A stretch of 64,000 nt of DNA, taken from Solimicrobium sp043758755 (lineage in GTDB: Bacteria; Pseudomonadota; Gammaproteobacteria; Burkholderiales; Burkholderiaceae_D). Every line of letters begins with the position of its first letter. Position 1 is the first letter of the stretch. Location: NCBI GenBank assembly GCA_043758755.1, contig JAYVMW010000059.1, positions 1 to 64,000 of the forward strand, read 5' to 3'. Below are positions 1 to 8,036 of the stretch, piece after piece. The notes under the pieces are model-generated. The model worked only from the letters and a program-made list of their open reading frames with translations. It was not told the DNA's origin and did not search any database. Both the position numbers and the translations under genes were made by a program.

Positions 1-95
1 CGTGACCGATGACATTACAATTTAACCGCGTAACACCATTTTAGGCACATCGGTCACGATCACCAGAATCGTCGGTCACGTTCACCAGAATACGC
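1..95. repeat. IS21-like terminal repeats (element end)
   Basis: Two near-identical 19-bp direct repeats, cggtcacgatcaccagaat (51-69) and cggtcacgttcaccagaat (73-91), are spaced 22 bp apart. An inverted copy of their core, cgtgaccg, begins at position 1. Clustered short terminal repeats of this kind are typical of IS21-family ends. No transposase is visible here, so the element would lie to the left of the window or be a remnant. The family name is recalled from the look of the repeat, not searched. Confidence 0.4.
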
Positions 96-156
96 AGAAG
101 AACGTTATACGATCAATTTGATTGAATTTCAAAAACTAGATCTGAACATATTCCAG

Positions 157-333
157 TTAAGATTCCTTGTGTCCACCTGGATATTCTTTCACTAATTTTC
201 CATTGCGCACAATTACAAAAGCCGTTTTAGTTTGTTCGGCAATAATACGAGCGCGCTGACTGGAGCGTAGAAGCGCTGCAGTAATATCTTGAACATCTTT
301 TTCAAGTGATTGGCTTATCGGTTTTTGATTCAT
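157..333 (-). CDS. small partner protein of zeta-like kinase, 58 aa
   Basis: This 58-residue ORF is too short for routine gene finders. Its ATG (331-333) overlaps the TGA of the upstream kinase gene as ATGA, and a GGAGTG stretch lies just upstream inside that gene, so translation is probably coupled. The protein is charged and helical at the N-terminus and ends in a short beta-like segment (AFVIVRNGKLVKEYPGG). Small proteins with this 'EQT-x-VIVRNGK' ending are, from memory, common neighbours of COG4185 zeta-like ATPases. An antitoxin or accessory role is inferred from the coupling alone. The reading frame is well supported; the function is not known. Confidence 0.6.
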   Translation of the reverse strand: MNQKPISQSLEKDVQDITAALLRSSQRARIIAEQTKTAFVIVRNGKLVKEYPGGHKES

Positions 334-854
334 TTTTCACTCCTATCAATCAATATTGGCTTTTCACCTGCATTATCAAAATGAAGCCAAACATCAACTA
401 TTGGCTTGTAACTCTGGTGAAAATTTTTAAGACCTGTTTCAAACCGACGACGTATTGTGTTCTCAGGAATGTCATGCCCACCATGACGCACTCTTTCGGC
501 TACCCGTGAAATTGCCGTTTCAACATCGGGCAATTCCAAAAAAATTAATTTAACGTGGTAGCCCAATTTTTGCCAGCGAGGTATAGCGCGAGTATACCCT
601 TGTCCGCTCAGTGTGGTTTCAAACGAAAAACTATCATTTTTTTCAACAAGCTCATTAATTGTTTTCAACATCAGTTTCCCCGCTTTAATGGCAGCAAGCT
701 CTGGCGCGAATGGAGAAAATCCAGCTGCAATTAAATCTGCATTAATAAAAGTGGTGCAATGCGCTTCATTGGGTAAAAATTCTCGTGCGAACGTCGTTTT
801 GCCTGCCCCATTGGGACCTGCAATGATAATGATTTTTTTTTCAACAGAACTCAT
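330..854 (-). CDS. zeta-toxin-like P-loop kinase (COG4185 type)
   Basis: The protein is a small P-loop NTPase of about 174 residues. A Walker A motif GPNGAGKT lies at about residue 13, followed by FINADLIAAG and SFETTLSG, the pattern of zeta-toxin/UDP-GlcNAc-kinase-like proteins, and an RVAERVRHGGHDIPENTIRRRF segment typical of the COG4185 group. Members phosphorylate small molecules and some act as toxins. ATG 854 is preferred because it begins just before the P-loop strand; a GTG at 878 would add eight residues, and neither has a strong ribosome-binding site. It overlaps the downstream 58-aa ORF as ATGA, suggesting a two-gene unit. The neighbourhood is rich in IS elements, consistent with accessory DNA. 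Toxicity is an inference. Confidence 0.75.
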   Translation of the reverse strand: MSSVEKKIIIIAGPNGAGKTTFAREFLPNEAHCTTFINADLIAAGFSPFAPELAAIKAGKLMLKTINELVEKNDSFSFETTLSGQGYTRAIPRWQKLGYHVKLIFLELPDVETAISRVAERVRHGGHDIPENTIRRRFETGLKNFHQSYKPIVDVWLHFDNAGEKPILIDRSEK

Positions 855-878
855 GTAAGTACCAGATAGTTTATCCAC

Positions 879-1520
879 GCAGAATCATTACTCACCTCTA
901 GATCGTTAGGACGAGATAAAATATAGAAGCACTGACAGCCAAAAGAAACGTGGATATGGTCTTGTTGGCGTAAAATTAATTTGTGCTGCTTGATAGTATC
1001 GGATTGTACATTAAAGGTGGTGTAATCTAGACAGCAGGCGTAGCATTGCTTGATTTGCAATTGGGTTGTAATGATTGAGTTAAGTTTAAAGAGGAATTAC
1101 TACTGTTTTACAAGATCTTTCCAAGTTCAAAAAAGCATCGAAAAATACGCAAAATGGACTTGAACTATCGATTAAGTAAATTAATAATTCGAAATATTTT
1201 AATATTAGTATATCAACATTAATTAAATGGAACTAATTTAGTTGACTTAACGCAATATTTACTTTTAAATAAAAATAATCCGAATTTAATATTTCGACAA
1301 TAAAAAGGTTAGTGATTACTGCGGTTCAAGTTGTTGTATTTATTGATGATAATATTTACTATTTAGCAATATATTTTGCGGGTATCGGTCAGGGTATCTG
1401 TATTATTTAAAAATTCAAGATCATTGAATTTAAAGGCTTTCAAGTCACTATTACAATCCACCTATCGTTTAGCGAAGATCAGTAACGTTCAACGTCCCGC
1501 CTGAAATCCAGTGTTCAAGC
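879..1520. other. AT-rich stretch without a convincing gene
   Basis: About 640 bases between the kinase gene and the IS66 left end are strongly AT-rich. They contain no ORF with recognisable protein character or a good start region. The part from about 1100 to 1440 is dominated by A/T runs. It may carry the promoter of the kinase pair. I see no RNA gene or array. Confidence 0.5.
1513..1520. repeat. 8-bp target-site duplication, left copy
   Basis: GTTCAAGC immediately precedes the left inverted repeat. It is repeated exactly at 4572-4579 directly after the right inverted repeat. Eight-base duplications are characteristic of IS66-family transposition. Confidence 0.9.
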
Positions 1521-1603
1521 GTAAGCGCTCCATAAACCACAGCCTTGTACCAACTCAATAATTTCGGCATCCTCGCTTCAAGTTAATTTACATGGAGCGA
1601 AAT

Positions 1604-1939
1604 ATGAAATCCCATCCGAATGCAGCATTTTGGAAAGAACATGTCACGGCAGCCCTGCAAGATCCGGTCTCAATCAGTGCTTATGCCAAACGTCACGACA
1701 TTGCAGTCAAATCTCTGTACTACTGGAATAAGAAACTCAAAAAGTCCGGCTTGATTTCAAAATCCGCAAAGCAGATTTCTTCCGCATTTATCGCCGTACA
1801 CGTTCCAGAAAAAATAATGAATCCGCGTACTGCCAATTTCAGGTTAATGCTGGCCACGGGAATTCACTTTGAGATGAATGAACTGCCCGCACCGGAATGG
1901 CTAGCCAGTTTCGTCGTTGCCACAAAGGGAATGCACTGA
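1604..1939 (+). CDS. tnpA: IS66 accessory protein TnpA
   Basis: This is a small accessory protein required for IS66-family transposition. The N-terminal half is a predicted helix-turn-helix (about residues 5-45, containing VSISAYAKRHDIAVKSLYYWNKKLK), as in the IS66 TnpA / IS3-type HTH family. ATG 1604 is chosen over the in-frame ATG 1592 because the first ATG's own sequence supplies the ribosome-binding site (GGAG, 7 nt before 1604). The stop overlaps the tnpB start as TGATG, the usual coupled arrangement in these elements. Identity is from sequence character plus the order tnpA-tnpB-tnpC. Confidence 0.88.
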   Translation: MKSHPNAAFWKEHVTAALQDPVSISAYAKRHDIAVKSLYYWNKKLKKSGLISKSAKQISSAFIAVHVPEKIMNPRTANFRLMLATGIHFEMNELPAPEWLASFVVATKGMH

Positions 1940-2295
1940 TGCATCCGGGTTGTCAGATCAGTGAGGTGTATTTGTGTCGTGCGGCAATCGATTTCAGAAA
2001 ATCGATCAATGGTTTGAGTGTGCTGGTCGAGCAGTCGTTAGGGCTGAATCCGTTTGCGCCGGCACTATATGTTTTTATCAACCGCCAACGCACCAAAATT
2101 AAAATTTTATACTGGCACCGCAACGGATTTTGCTTGTGGATGAAGCGATTGGAAACTGAAAAATTTGCCTGGCCGATTGATGATGACGCAGTGACGCAAA
2201 CATTGACTTTGCAGGAATTGGAATGGCTGTTGGAAGGTTTCGATTTATGGAAAAATAAACCACATAAAACGCTTAATTATGCTTCGGTTTCGTAG
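1939..2295 (+). CDS. tnpB: IS66 Orf2-type protein TnpB
   Basis: TnpB of IS66 elements is a conserved protein of about 115 residues of unknown biochemical role that is needed for transposition. The sequence has the family hallmarks: VYLCRAAIDFRKSINGLS near the N-terminus, LYVFINRQRTKIKILYWHRNGFCLWMKRLE in the middle and a tryptophan-containing C-terminus (FAWPI ... LEWLLEGFD). ATG 1939 overlaps the tnpA stop by one base (TGATG), which fixes the start; the longer upstream frame would overlap tnpA by 42 bases and is not family-like. The length is normal. Confidence 0.92.
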   Translation: MHPGCQISEVYLCRAAIDFRKSINGLSVLVEQSLGLNPFAPALYVFINRQRTKIKILYWHRNGFCLWMKRLETEKFAWPIDDDAVTQTLTLQELEWLLEGFDLWKNKPHKTLNYASVS

Positions 2296-2301
2296 GGGGA
2301 T

Positions 2302-4017
2302 TTGGTAAAATGGCGCATGCCTTTCAAGCCGCCAAATTCCTCGATTTCCTCTTCAAAATCACACACTTCTGTGTTTGCCCTGCCGTCGATATTGCCGACA
2401 GATGCTGCGGGATTGACGGCGCTAATTTATGCACAACAAGCTGCGCATGGAGCCGAATTGGCAGCGCAGCTTTGCGCACAACAAGCTGCACATGAAGCTG
2501 AATTAAAACGCGCTATCGCTGTCATCGAACGCGATGCACAAGAAAAAATTCAGCGTCTGATCGAACAAATGATTCAGGCCCGGCACCGGATGTTCGGCAC
2601 CAGCTCAGAGCAACTCCCTGCACAATGGCGTTTATTTGATGAAGCAGAGTCGCTGACCGTAAATACTACCGAATCCGATGACATTACTGACATTCCCGCG
2701 ACACAAGAACCTGTTGACAGCAGCGACAAGAAAGGTAACAAAGCAGCCCGTGGCAAGCGCAGTCCTCTTCCAGTCGAATTAAAGCGCGTTGACATCGTGC
2801 ATGACGTACCGGAGCAAGATCGCACCTGCCCATGTGGCACGCCCATGGTAGTAATCGGCGAAGAAATCAGTGAACAGCTCGATATCATCCCGATGCAAAT
2901 TCAGGTCTTGCGTCATATTCGCAAACGCTACGGCTGCCCGGGCAGTCAGCATGCGCCGGTGACAGCAAAACTACCACTTCAACCGCTCCCTAAAAGCAAT
3001 GTCAGCGCAGATTTACTGGCCATGTTATTGGCGGTGAAATTCATCGATGGCATGCCGCTGGCGCGCTTTGAAATAGTTCTGGCGCGCCATGGCATACGGA
3101 TACCGCGCCAGACGCTGGCACGTTGGGTCATTGGCTGCGCACAGTTATTGCAGCCGCTGCTTAATTTGATCCGTGACAGCCTGCTCGAAGGTGGCTTCAT
3201 TCATATGGATGAAACGGTACTACAGGTACTCAAAGAGCCGGATAAGCCACCCACCTCCAACAGTTATATGTGGGTGCAGGCTGGCGGATTGCCCGACAGA
3301 CCGGTGGTTGTGTTTGATTATGATCCGAGTCGCAGCGGCGAGGTGCCGTCACGTCTTTTACAGGACTATCGAGGTTATCTGATGACAGATGGTTACGAAG
3401 GCTATGGCAAAATAGCCCGATCAGATGGCATAGAACACCTAGTGTGTTGGGCTCACGTGCGCCGTCGCTTTGTGGAAGCGGCGCGGGTACAACCGAAAGG
3501 AAAACGTGGCCGCGCCGATGAAGCGGTCAATCTGATCGGCAAGTTATACAAAATTGAACGCGAGTGCAAAGATGGAACCGAAGCACAACGTTTGCAGGCG
3601 CGTCAGCAACATAGCATCCCTGCGTTAAATGCCTTACAGGCATGGATGACGCAAACGATGCCAGGCCTGGCACCCTCCAGTGCCCTCGGCACAGCGTTGG
3701 CCTATATGAAAAAATATTGGGGCAGATTAAATCGCTACACCGAACGTGGCGATCTGCCTATCGATAATAATCGATGCGAAAATTCGATTCGTCCATTTGT
3801 GACTGGTCGCAAGGGCTGGCTTTTTAGTGATACTCCTGCCGGTGCGCATGCCAGCGCTATCATCTATTCATTGGTGCAAACGGCCAAAGCAAACGGTGTT
3901 GAGCCTTACATCTGGTTGCGTCGCGTACTGAGTGCATTGCCTGCCGCGCAGACTGTGGAGCAAATGGAAGCACTGCTGCCATGGAATATGCCTGAACTTA
4001 AAGGGCAAATCGCATGA
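2302..4017 (+). CDS. tnpC: IS66 transposase TnpC
   Basis: This is the DDE transposase of the element, 571 residues with a TTG start. A strong AGGGGG ribosome-binding site lies five bases upstream; an alternative ATG is at 2317. The N-terminus (about 1-110) is a coiled-coil/leucine-rich region with an AQQAAH repeat. A zinc-binding-like segment CPCGTPM follows at about 175-182. The DDE core is D303 (HMDETVLQ), D363 (LMTDGYEG) and E493 (NNRCENSIRP), all present. The C-terminus (PYIWLRRVLSALP ... LLPWNMPE) matches the IS66 C-terminal element. It is full length, so the element looks transposition-competent. Confidence 0.93.
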   Translation: MVKWRMPFKPPNSSISSSKSHTSVFALPSILPTDAAGLTALIYAQQAAHGAELAAQLCAQQAAHEAELKRAIAVIERDAQEKIQRLIEQMIQARHRMFGTSSEQLPAQWRLFDEAESLTVNTTESDDITDIPATQEPVDSSDKKGNKAARGKRSPLPVELKRVDIVHDVPEQDRTCPCGTPMVVIGEEISEQLDIIPMQIQVLRHIRKRYGCPGSQHAPVTAKLPLQPLPKSNVSADLLAMLLAVKFIDGMPLARFEIVLARHGIRIPRQTLARWVIGCAQLLQPLLNLIRDSLLEGGFIHMDETVLQVLKEPDKPPTSNSYMWVQAGGLPDRPVVVFDYDPSRSGEVPSRLLQDYRGYLMTDGYEGYGKIARSDGIEHLVCWAHVRRRFVEAARVQPKGKRGRADEAVNLIGKLYKIERECKDGTEAQRLQARQQHSIPALNALQAWMTQTMPGLAPSSALGTALAYMKKYWGRLNRYTERGDLPIDNNRCENSIRPFVTGRKGWLFSDTPAGAHASAIIYSLVQTAKANGVEPYIWLRRVLSALPAAQTVEQMEALLPWNMPELKGQIA

Positions 4018-4529
4018 GTCGCATTGCCATGCCAGTTCTGGCCAAATCGATTCAATTGATACGGGGTATGACGCTGGAACAAAAAGAATCTCTGTTCGAT
4101 GACATGTTCCAAACTCAGCCTACGCTGCTTACTGCATGCCTGATGCAACATCGACTGGGGATCCCGTACGAAAAAATGGAATTTCTGATCGAGTTAATCC
4201 TTATTTGTTTCCAGTCCATGAAGGGATCCGGATTAAAATGGCCGATGATCAGCGAGGATGACTGGGAGCGGGAACTGGCGCGACTTACCGGTTCCATCAA
4301 TTTCACTGGTGGCCTTGATGTTGCGCTCCATAGGCAATCAATACAGCAGTATATTGATCAGCATCCTGAGAAGATGCTGTTTGCATTTGTGATGGGAGAA
4401 TTAACACCTTGGTTGCCGCAATGTGGACTGGGTGAAAATAATGAAAAATATGTCTTGCTGGCTGCACTAACTGCTGTCAACTGCATCGCACATGTATCGA
4501 TGCCGCATCCGAAGAAAAAAACGAAATAA
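4014..4529 (+). CDS. IS66 passenger ORF, unknown function
   Basis: This 171-residue protein's ATG overlaps the tnpC stop as ATGA, and it lies wholly inside the inverted repeats, so it moves with the element. I do not recognise the family. It appears soluble and mostly helical, with a hydrophobic helix around MEFLIELILICFQSMKG (about residues 45-62), two tryptophan-rich parts (WPMISEDDWERELARL and LTPWLPQCG) and a basic tail ending KKKTK. There is no signal peptide and no nucleic-acid-binding motif I can name. Standard IS66 elements have three ORFs, so this is an extra gene. Translational coupling to tnpC suggests co-expression with the transposase, perhaps as a modulator; that is inference. 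Confidence 0.75.
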   Translation: MSRIAMPVLAKSIQLIRGMTLEQKESLFDDMFQTQPTLLTACLMQHRLGIPYEKMEFLIELILICFQSMKGSGLKWPMISEDDWERELARLTGSINFTGGLDVALHRQSIQQYIDQHPEKMLFAFVMGELTPWLPQCGLGENNEKYVLLAALTAVNCIAHVSMPHPKKKTK

Positions 4530-4571
4530 ATATAGCGAAATCGGTAACGCTGGGGTTTATGGATCGCTTAC

Positions 4572-4579
4572 GTTCAAGC
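4572..4579. repeat. 8-bp target-site duplication, right copy
   Basis: GTTCAAGC directly follows the right inverted repeat of the IS66 element and is identical to the left copy at 1513-1520. Confidence 0.9.
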
Positions 4580-4620
4580 GGGTTTTTATTTTTTTGTACG
4601 TATCGTTGGGCATTTACATG

Positions 4621-4905
4621 GTAAGCACCCAGCCAACACAGGTTGACCGGGCGTTATCTTGATGATGGAAATAATTGAGGCGGTTCCCAGCGTTGGGGGA
4701 GTAATTCGCCGACACGACTGAATGGTTGTAACTGAAGCTTTTCCAGCACATCCTTCATGTAAGCGTAGGGATCGTGGCCGTTGAGCCGAGCTGAATGGAT
4801 CAAACTCATGATTGCCGCAGCACGTTTGCCTGCGCGCAGACTTCCACTGAACATCCAGTTTTTTCGATTTAAAACATGATATTTAATCGGTCGAATAACC
4901 CGCGC
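4621..4905 (-). pseudogene. 3' stump of a second IS66 element (tnpC C-terminus)
   Basis: On the minus strand an open frame from about 4890 to 4654 encodes RPIKYHVLNRKNWMFSGS followed by LRAGKRAAAIMSLIHSARLNG and DPYAYMKDVLEKL, the conserved C-terminus of IS66 TnpC. Upstream an in-frame stop appears within 30 bases and everything N-terminal is gone. The plus-strand sequence GTAAGCACCCAGCC at 4621 is the matching IS66-type terminal repeat. The stump differs clearly in sequence from the complete element next door, so it is not a recombination product of that copy. It ends exactly at the stop codon of the GGDEF-EAL gene, suggesting the old insertion removed whatever followed. Confidence 0.85.
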
Positions 4906-7896
4906 TCAATCGTCATCATTTTTTCTGAATTTTCTGCGGTCCGGAAAATAAGGCGGCTTCACCGAGTACGGATCTAAAGCCAGTGCCCGCAGATATGAAT
5001 TCAATTCCTCATCGTCAATAAAGCTTGCCGCCGACGTTGCGCTCAGCAGGTTCTCAGGGCTTTGTGGCCGTGCCACGATGTACCCCTGCACAAAATCTAC
5101 TCCGATTTCAGCCAGAACCTGCACGGTCGCCGGATCTTCTGCCCATTCGGCAATGGTTTTCATACCAAGGTTTCTGGCCAGGTTAACGATGGTTTCCACA
5201 ATCGAGATGTTGGTAGGATGTTTGTTCATGTCGACCACCAGGCTGCCATCGATTTTGAGCAGATCAGCCGGTAACTTTTTCAGGTACGAAAACGACGTAT
5301 AGCCCGCGCCAAAATCATCCAGTGCGACTTTGCAGCCAAAGTTGCGGACCCGGTCGATAAAACGGCGCGTGTTGTTGAGATCGTGCAGCGCAACGCCTTC
5401 CGTAATTTCGATACACAGGCGGCTGGCGTTCAGCACGTTTTGCCCCAGCATGTTGAACGCGTCCAGGATAAATTTTTCATCATTCAATGACGCGCCGCTC
5501 AGGTTCATGCAGACAAACTGGGTATTGGTCAACTTGGCATAGTTGGTATTGAGCCACGCAAGGGTGGTTGCCAGCACCCACCGGTCTATCATCCCCATCT
5601 GACCGCTCGATTCGGCAGCAGTGATGATGCGCACGGCCGGAATAACGCTGCCATTATGGTCGCGCATGCGCAGCAACACTTCGAAGTTAAGCGATGCATG
5701 TGGCGCCGAAAGCGACATGATCGGTTGCATCACAAGAAACAGGTCGTCGGTAACGGTAGGTATTGACAGTCGTTTAATCAGATCAAGTTCGGCTTCATGT
5801 TCCAGGAATCCCGCCGAATTTTTTTCATAAATAACCAAATTATCGTGATGTCCTTTTTTAGCTTCTCTGCAGGCCCGATCGGCAGTTGAAACGGCGTCCT
5901 TTATTTCTGTTCCGGCCACCACTTCAATCAAGCCGATCGAACAGCGAACCTGAAATGCTTTCTCATGCACCGTAAACGATTGGGCGCGGATACTTTCCAA
6001 TATGCTGCGGCAAACCCATGATGCGACTGAAATTGAAATTTCAGGAAAAACAATGATGAATTCATCGCCACCGATACGGCCAAAATACTGGTTTCCATTG
6101 AGTAATTTTGTGATCCGATCGCATATCTGTTTGAGCACCTCGTCGCCTGCCGCATGGCCGAACAGATCGTTAATCAGTTTGAAGCGGTCAAGATCAAGAT
6201 AGGCCAGACCAACGGTTTTCCCTGGGCTGAGTTCATTCATGGCAGTCTGCAGCACTTCCTGAATGCCGCGCCGGTTCAGTACGTTGGTCAGAGAATCGTT
6301 ATTGGCCAAAAACCGCAGGCGTTCCGTCGCCTTGTACTTCTCAGTTACGTCCTGCAAATAGCCTTCAATTTTGCCGTGCGAAAGTGCGGCCTTGACCAGA
6401 TAGCGTTTGGCTGGCTGACCGTCAGACCGTTCTTTGCCTTGCAGTTCAAGCTCACCATCGATCCGGCCGCGGATCATGTTATTCACCAGAGCCCATGAAT
6501 CCTCTTTGAAATACTGCCCCCAGGAATTGCAGCCTTCGGCCAAAACATTTTGACCCAGCATTTCTATCAAAGCCGGATTGGCACTGAGGAAGCGATCATC
6601 GGTATCGAGGGTGAACAGGCCGATCGGCATTACATCAAAGGTATGGACCAGTTCTGTCTGGGCGTTGAGTCGTTCGGTGTGCTCGACCCGCATTTTTTCT
6701 GCCATTGCGATGGCGGTCAATAAACTTGATGACAGTGCTGCCGTCACAAAATTGATCGCGCCGGTCATCCAGTGAATGCCCAGCGAGGCAGCGAGTACCT
6801 CGGAACCCCATGCAATCAATGTAATACACATCGATGCGCAATACCACATAGCGACAGTATTGCGCGCCAGTATCAAAATGCGCACTATTAAAACACCGAG
6901 CAGCGCTCCGGCGAACACCGTAATGACCCAGAGAATGGGAATAAAGGTATGGTATGGCAAAACCAGTGACAGGATGAACAGTGGCAGGCTGGCAAACTGC
7001 ACTAACCGCAATGCCCATTCATAGTTGGTTTTGGTCAGTTGTTCATGAAACAGGTTTTTGAATAAAGTAACCGTCAATATCGAATACAGGGAAAACGTCA
7101 CCATGCGCATTTCAAACAGCATTGCCTGCGGCACACTGTACCCGAGCCATTGGTTATCCCATCCCGCCGATTGCGCGGCAACCCGAAGATTGAGCGCCAG
7201 CCAGCCGGCAAACAGCACATACGAACGGTCACGATTAATCACTGCAGTGATTAACATAAACAGGGTCAGTAAGATCAATCCTCCGTCCAGCAAACCGGAT
7301 TTTCGAAGAAATTCTTGTGAAGAGAGTTGAAACTGGGAAGCGCGCCATTGGGTTGCTTCTATCTTGGCCGGTCCGACGAAATGCATTCGGCACACGATGC
7401 TGTGCGGGGTCATTGCAGATTCTATGGTGAGCGCAAATCCTGCCTTGGCTTCTGCGACTGCGCCCTTCGTGTGCACCCGGTCTGCGCTTCCAACCGGACG
7501 CATAGTCTGCGCATCCCAGCAGGCAACATCGACTGCGTGACGGGATGGAAATTCAACCACTGCGGAAGAATCCATTTGATCAGGTTGAGTGACCAACGAA
7601 ACCCAAAACGGCTGTTCCGAAAGCCGGGTTTCAGCGCGTTGCACACTGGAGTGCAGTTCGGCCAGTGCAAATCCCTGTTCGGGCGTCTCGGTCGCGCCAG
7701 ATCCCTGACCGACATGAATCTCAAGTGGTTTGCCAACTACTTCGGGATATTCGGAGTCCCAGAAAACGAGTGCGACGATTGTAAACAGACCAAGGATGAT
7801 CGGCACCAAATAGATCGAGATGATCTGTAGCACTTGATCCAGGTAGCGCACGGCAACATTGTCAGATGACAGAGAAAGTGCAAAATATTTTCGCAT
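4906..7896 (-). CDS. 7TM sensor, PAS, GGDEF and EAL c-di-GMP protein
   Basis: This 996-residue membrane protein turns over cyclic di-GMP. Residues about 24-46 form a first membrane span and 55-195 a periplasmic domain. Residues 203-400 hold about seven hydrophobic helices (7TMR-DISM-like), 415-520 a PAS domain, 530-690 GGDEF and 715-955 EAL. The GGDEF motif is intact at 609-613 (GRIGGDEF). The EAL signature is EVL (739-741), a tolerated variant; MNLSG, CIEITE, DDFGAGY (from 860), LKIDGSLV and the FVQGY segment are all present, so both activities are plausible. No RxxD inhibitory site is seen before GGDEF. The stop codon abuts an IS66 stump, and a FeeM-like synthase gene lies 140 bp upstream on the same strand. 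Confidence 0.9.
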   Translation of the reverse strand: MRKYFALSLSSDNVAVRYLDQVLQIISIYLVPIILGLFTIVALVFWDSEYPEVVGKPLEIHVGQGSGATETPEQGFALAELHSSVQRAETRLSEQPFWVSLVTQPDQMDSSAVVEFPSRHAVDVACWDAQTMRPVGSADRVHTKGAVAEAKAGFALTIESAMTPHSIVCRMHFVGPAKIEATQWRASQFQLSSQEFLRKSGLLDGGLILLTLFMLITAVINRDRSYVLFAGWLALNLRVAAQSAGWDNQWLGYSVPQAMLFEMRMVTFSLYSILTVTLFKNLFHEQLTKTNYEWALRLVQFASLPLFILSLVLPYHTFIPILWVITVFAGALLGVLIVRILILARNTVAMWYCASMCITLIAWGSEVLAASLGIHWMTGAINFVTAALSSSLLTAIAMAEKMRVEHTERLNAQTELVHTFDVMPIGLFTLDTDDRFLSANPALIEMLGQNVLAEGCNSWGQYFKEDSWALVNNMIRGRIDGELELQGKERSDGQPAKRYLVKAALSHGKIEGYLQDVTEKYKATERLRFLANNDSLTNVLNRRGIQEVLQTAMNELSPGKTVGLAYLDLDRFKLINDLFGHAAGDEVLKQICDRITKLLNGNQYFGRIGGDEFIIVFPEISISVASWVCRSILESIRAQSFTVHEKAFQVRCSIGLIEVVAGTEIKDAVSTADRACREAKKGHHDNLVIYEKNSAGFLEHEAELDLIKRLSIPTVTDDLFLVMQPIMSLSAPHASLNFEVLLRMRDHNGSVIPAVRIITAAESSGQMGMIDRWVLATTLAWLNTNYAKLTNTQFVCMNLSGASLNDEKFILDAFNMLGQNVLNASRLCIEITEGVALHDLNNTRRFIDRVRNFGCKVALDDFGAGYTSFSYLKKLPADLLKIDGSLVVDMNKHPTNISIVETIVNLARNLGMKTIAEWAEDPATVQVLAEIGVDFVQGYIVARPQSPENLLSATSAASFIDDEELNSYLRALALDPYSVKPPYFPDRRKFRKNDDD

Positions 7897-8036
7897 GGAA
7901 CTTTTTATGTTTCATTGCGCAGAAATCATTTCTGCAAAACATCACTTTAGCAAAAAAATTGCCTTCCAGAAGGAAAAATGAAACAAATCACCAGAAATCG
8001 GTTTGCCCCACTACTTTTGGCAGAGTTATAAGTCGA

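Larger units (their letters stand above)
1521..4571 (+). mobile_element. complete IS66-family insertion sequence with passenger ORF
   Basis: The element is 3051 bp. IRL at 1521-1543 (GTAAGCGCTCCATAAACC...) matches the complement of IRR at 4549-4571 with two mismatches in 23. Both ends begin with GTAAGCG, as IS66 ends do. A perfect 8-bp direct duplication flanks it. It encodes TnpA, TnpB and TnpC with an intact DDE triad, plus a fourth ORF overlapping tnpC. Matching flanks and open frames indicate a structurally complete and fairly recent insertion. The nearby second IS66 stump at 4621 belongs to a different, older copy. Confidence 0.93.

Noticed and set aside
851..1060. 69-codon minus-strand frame upstream of the zeta-like kinase
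   Set aside because: No ribosome-binding site, no protein-like pattern, and it overlaps the kinase start; treated as chance.
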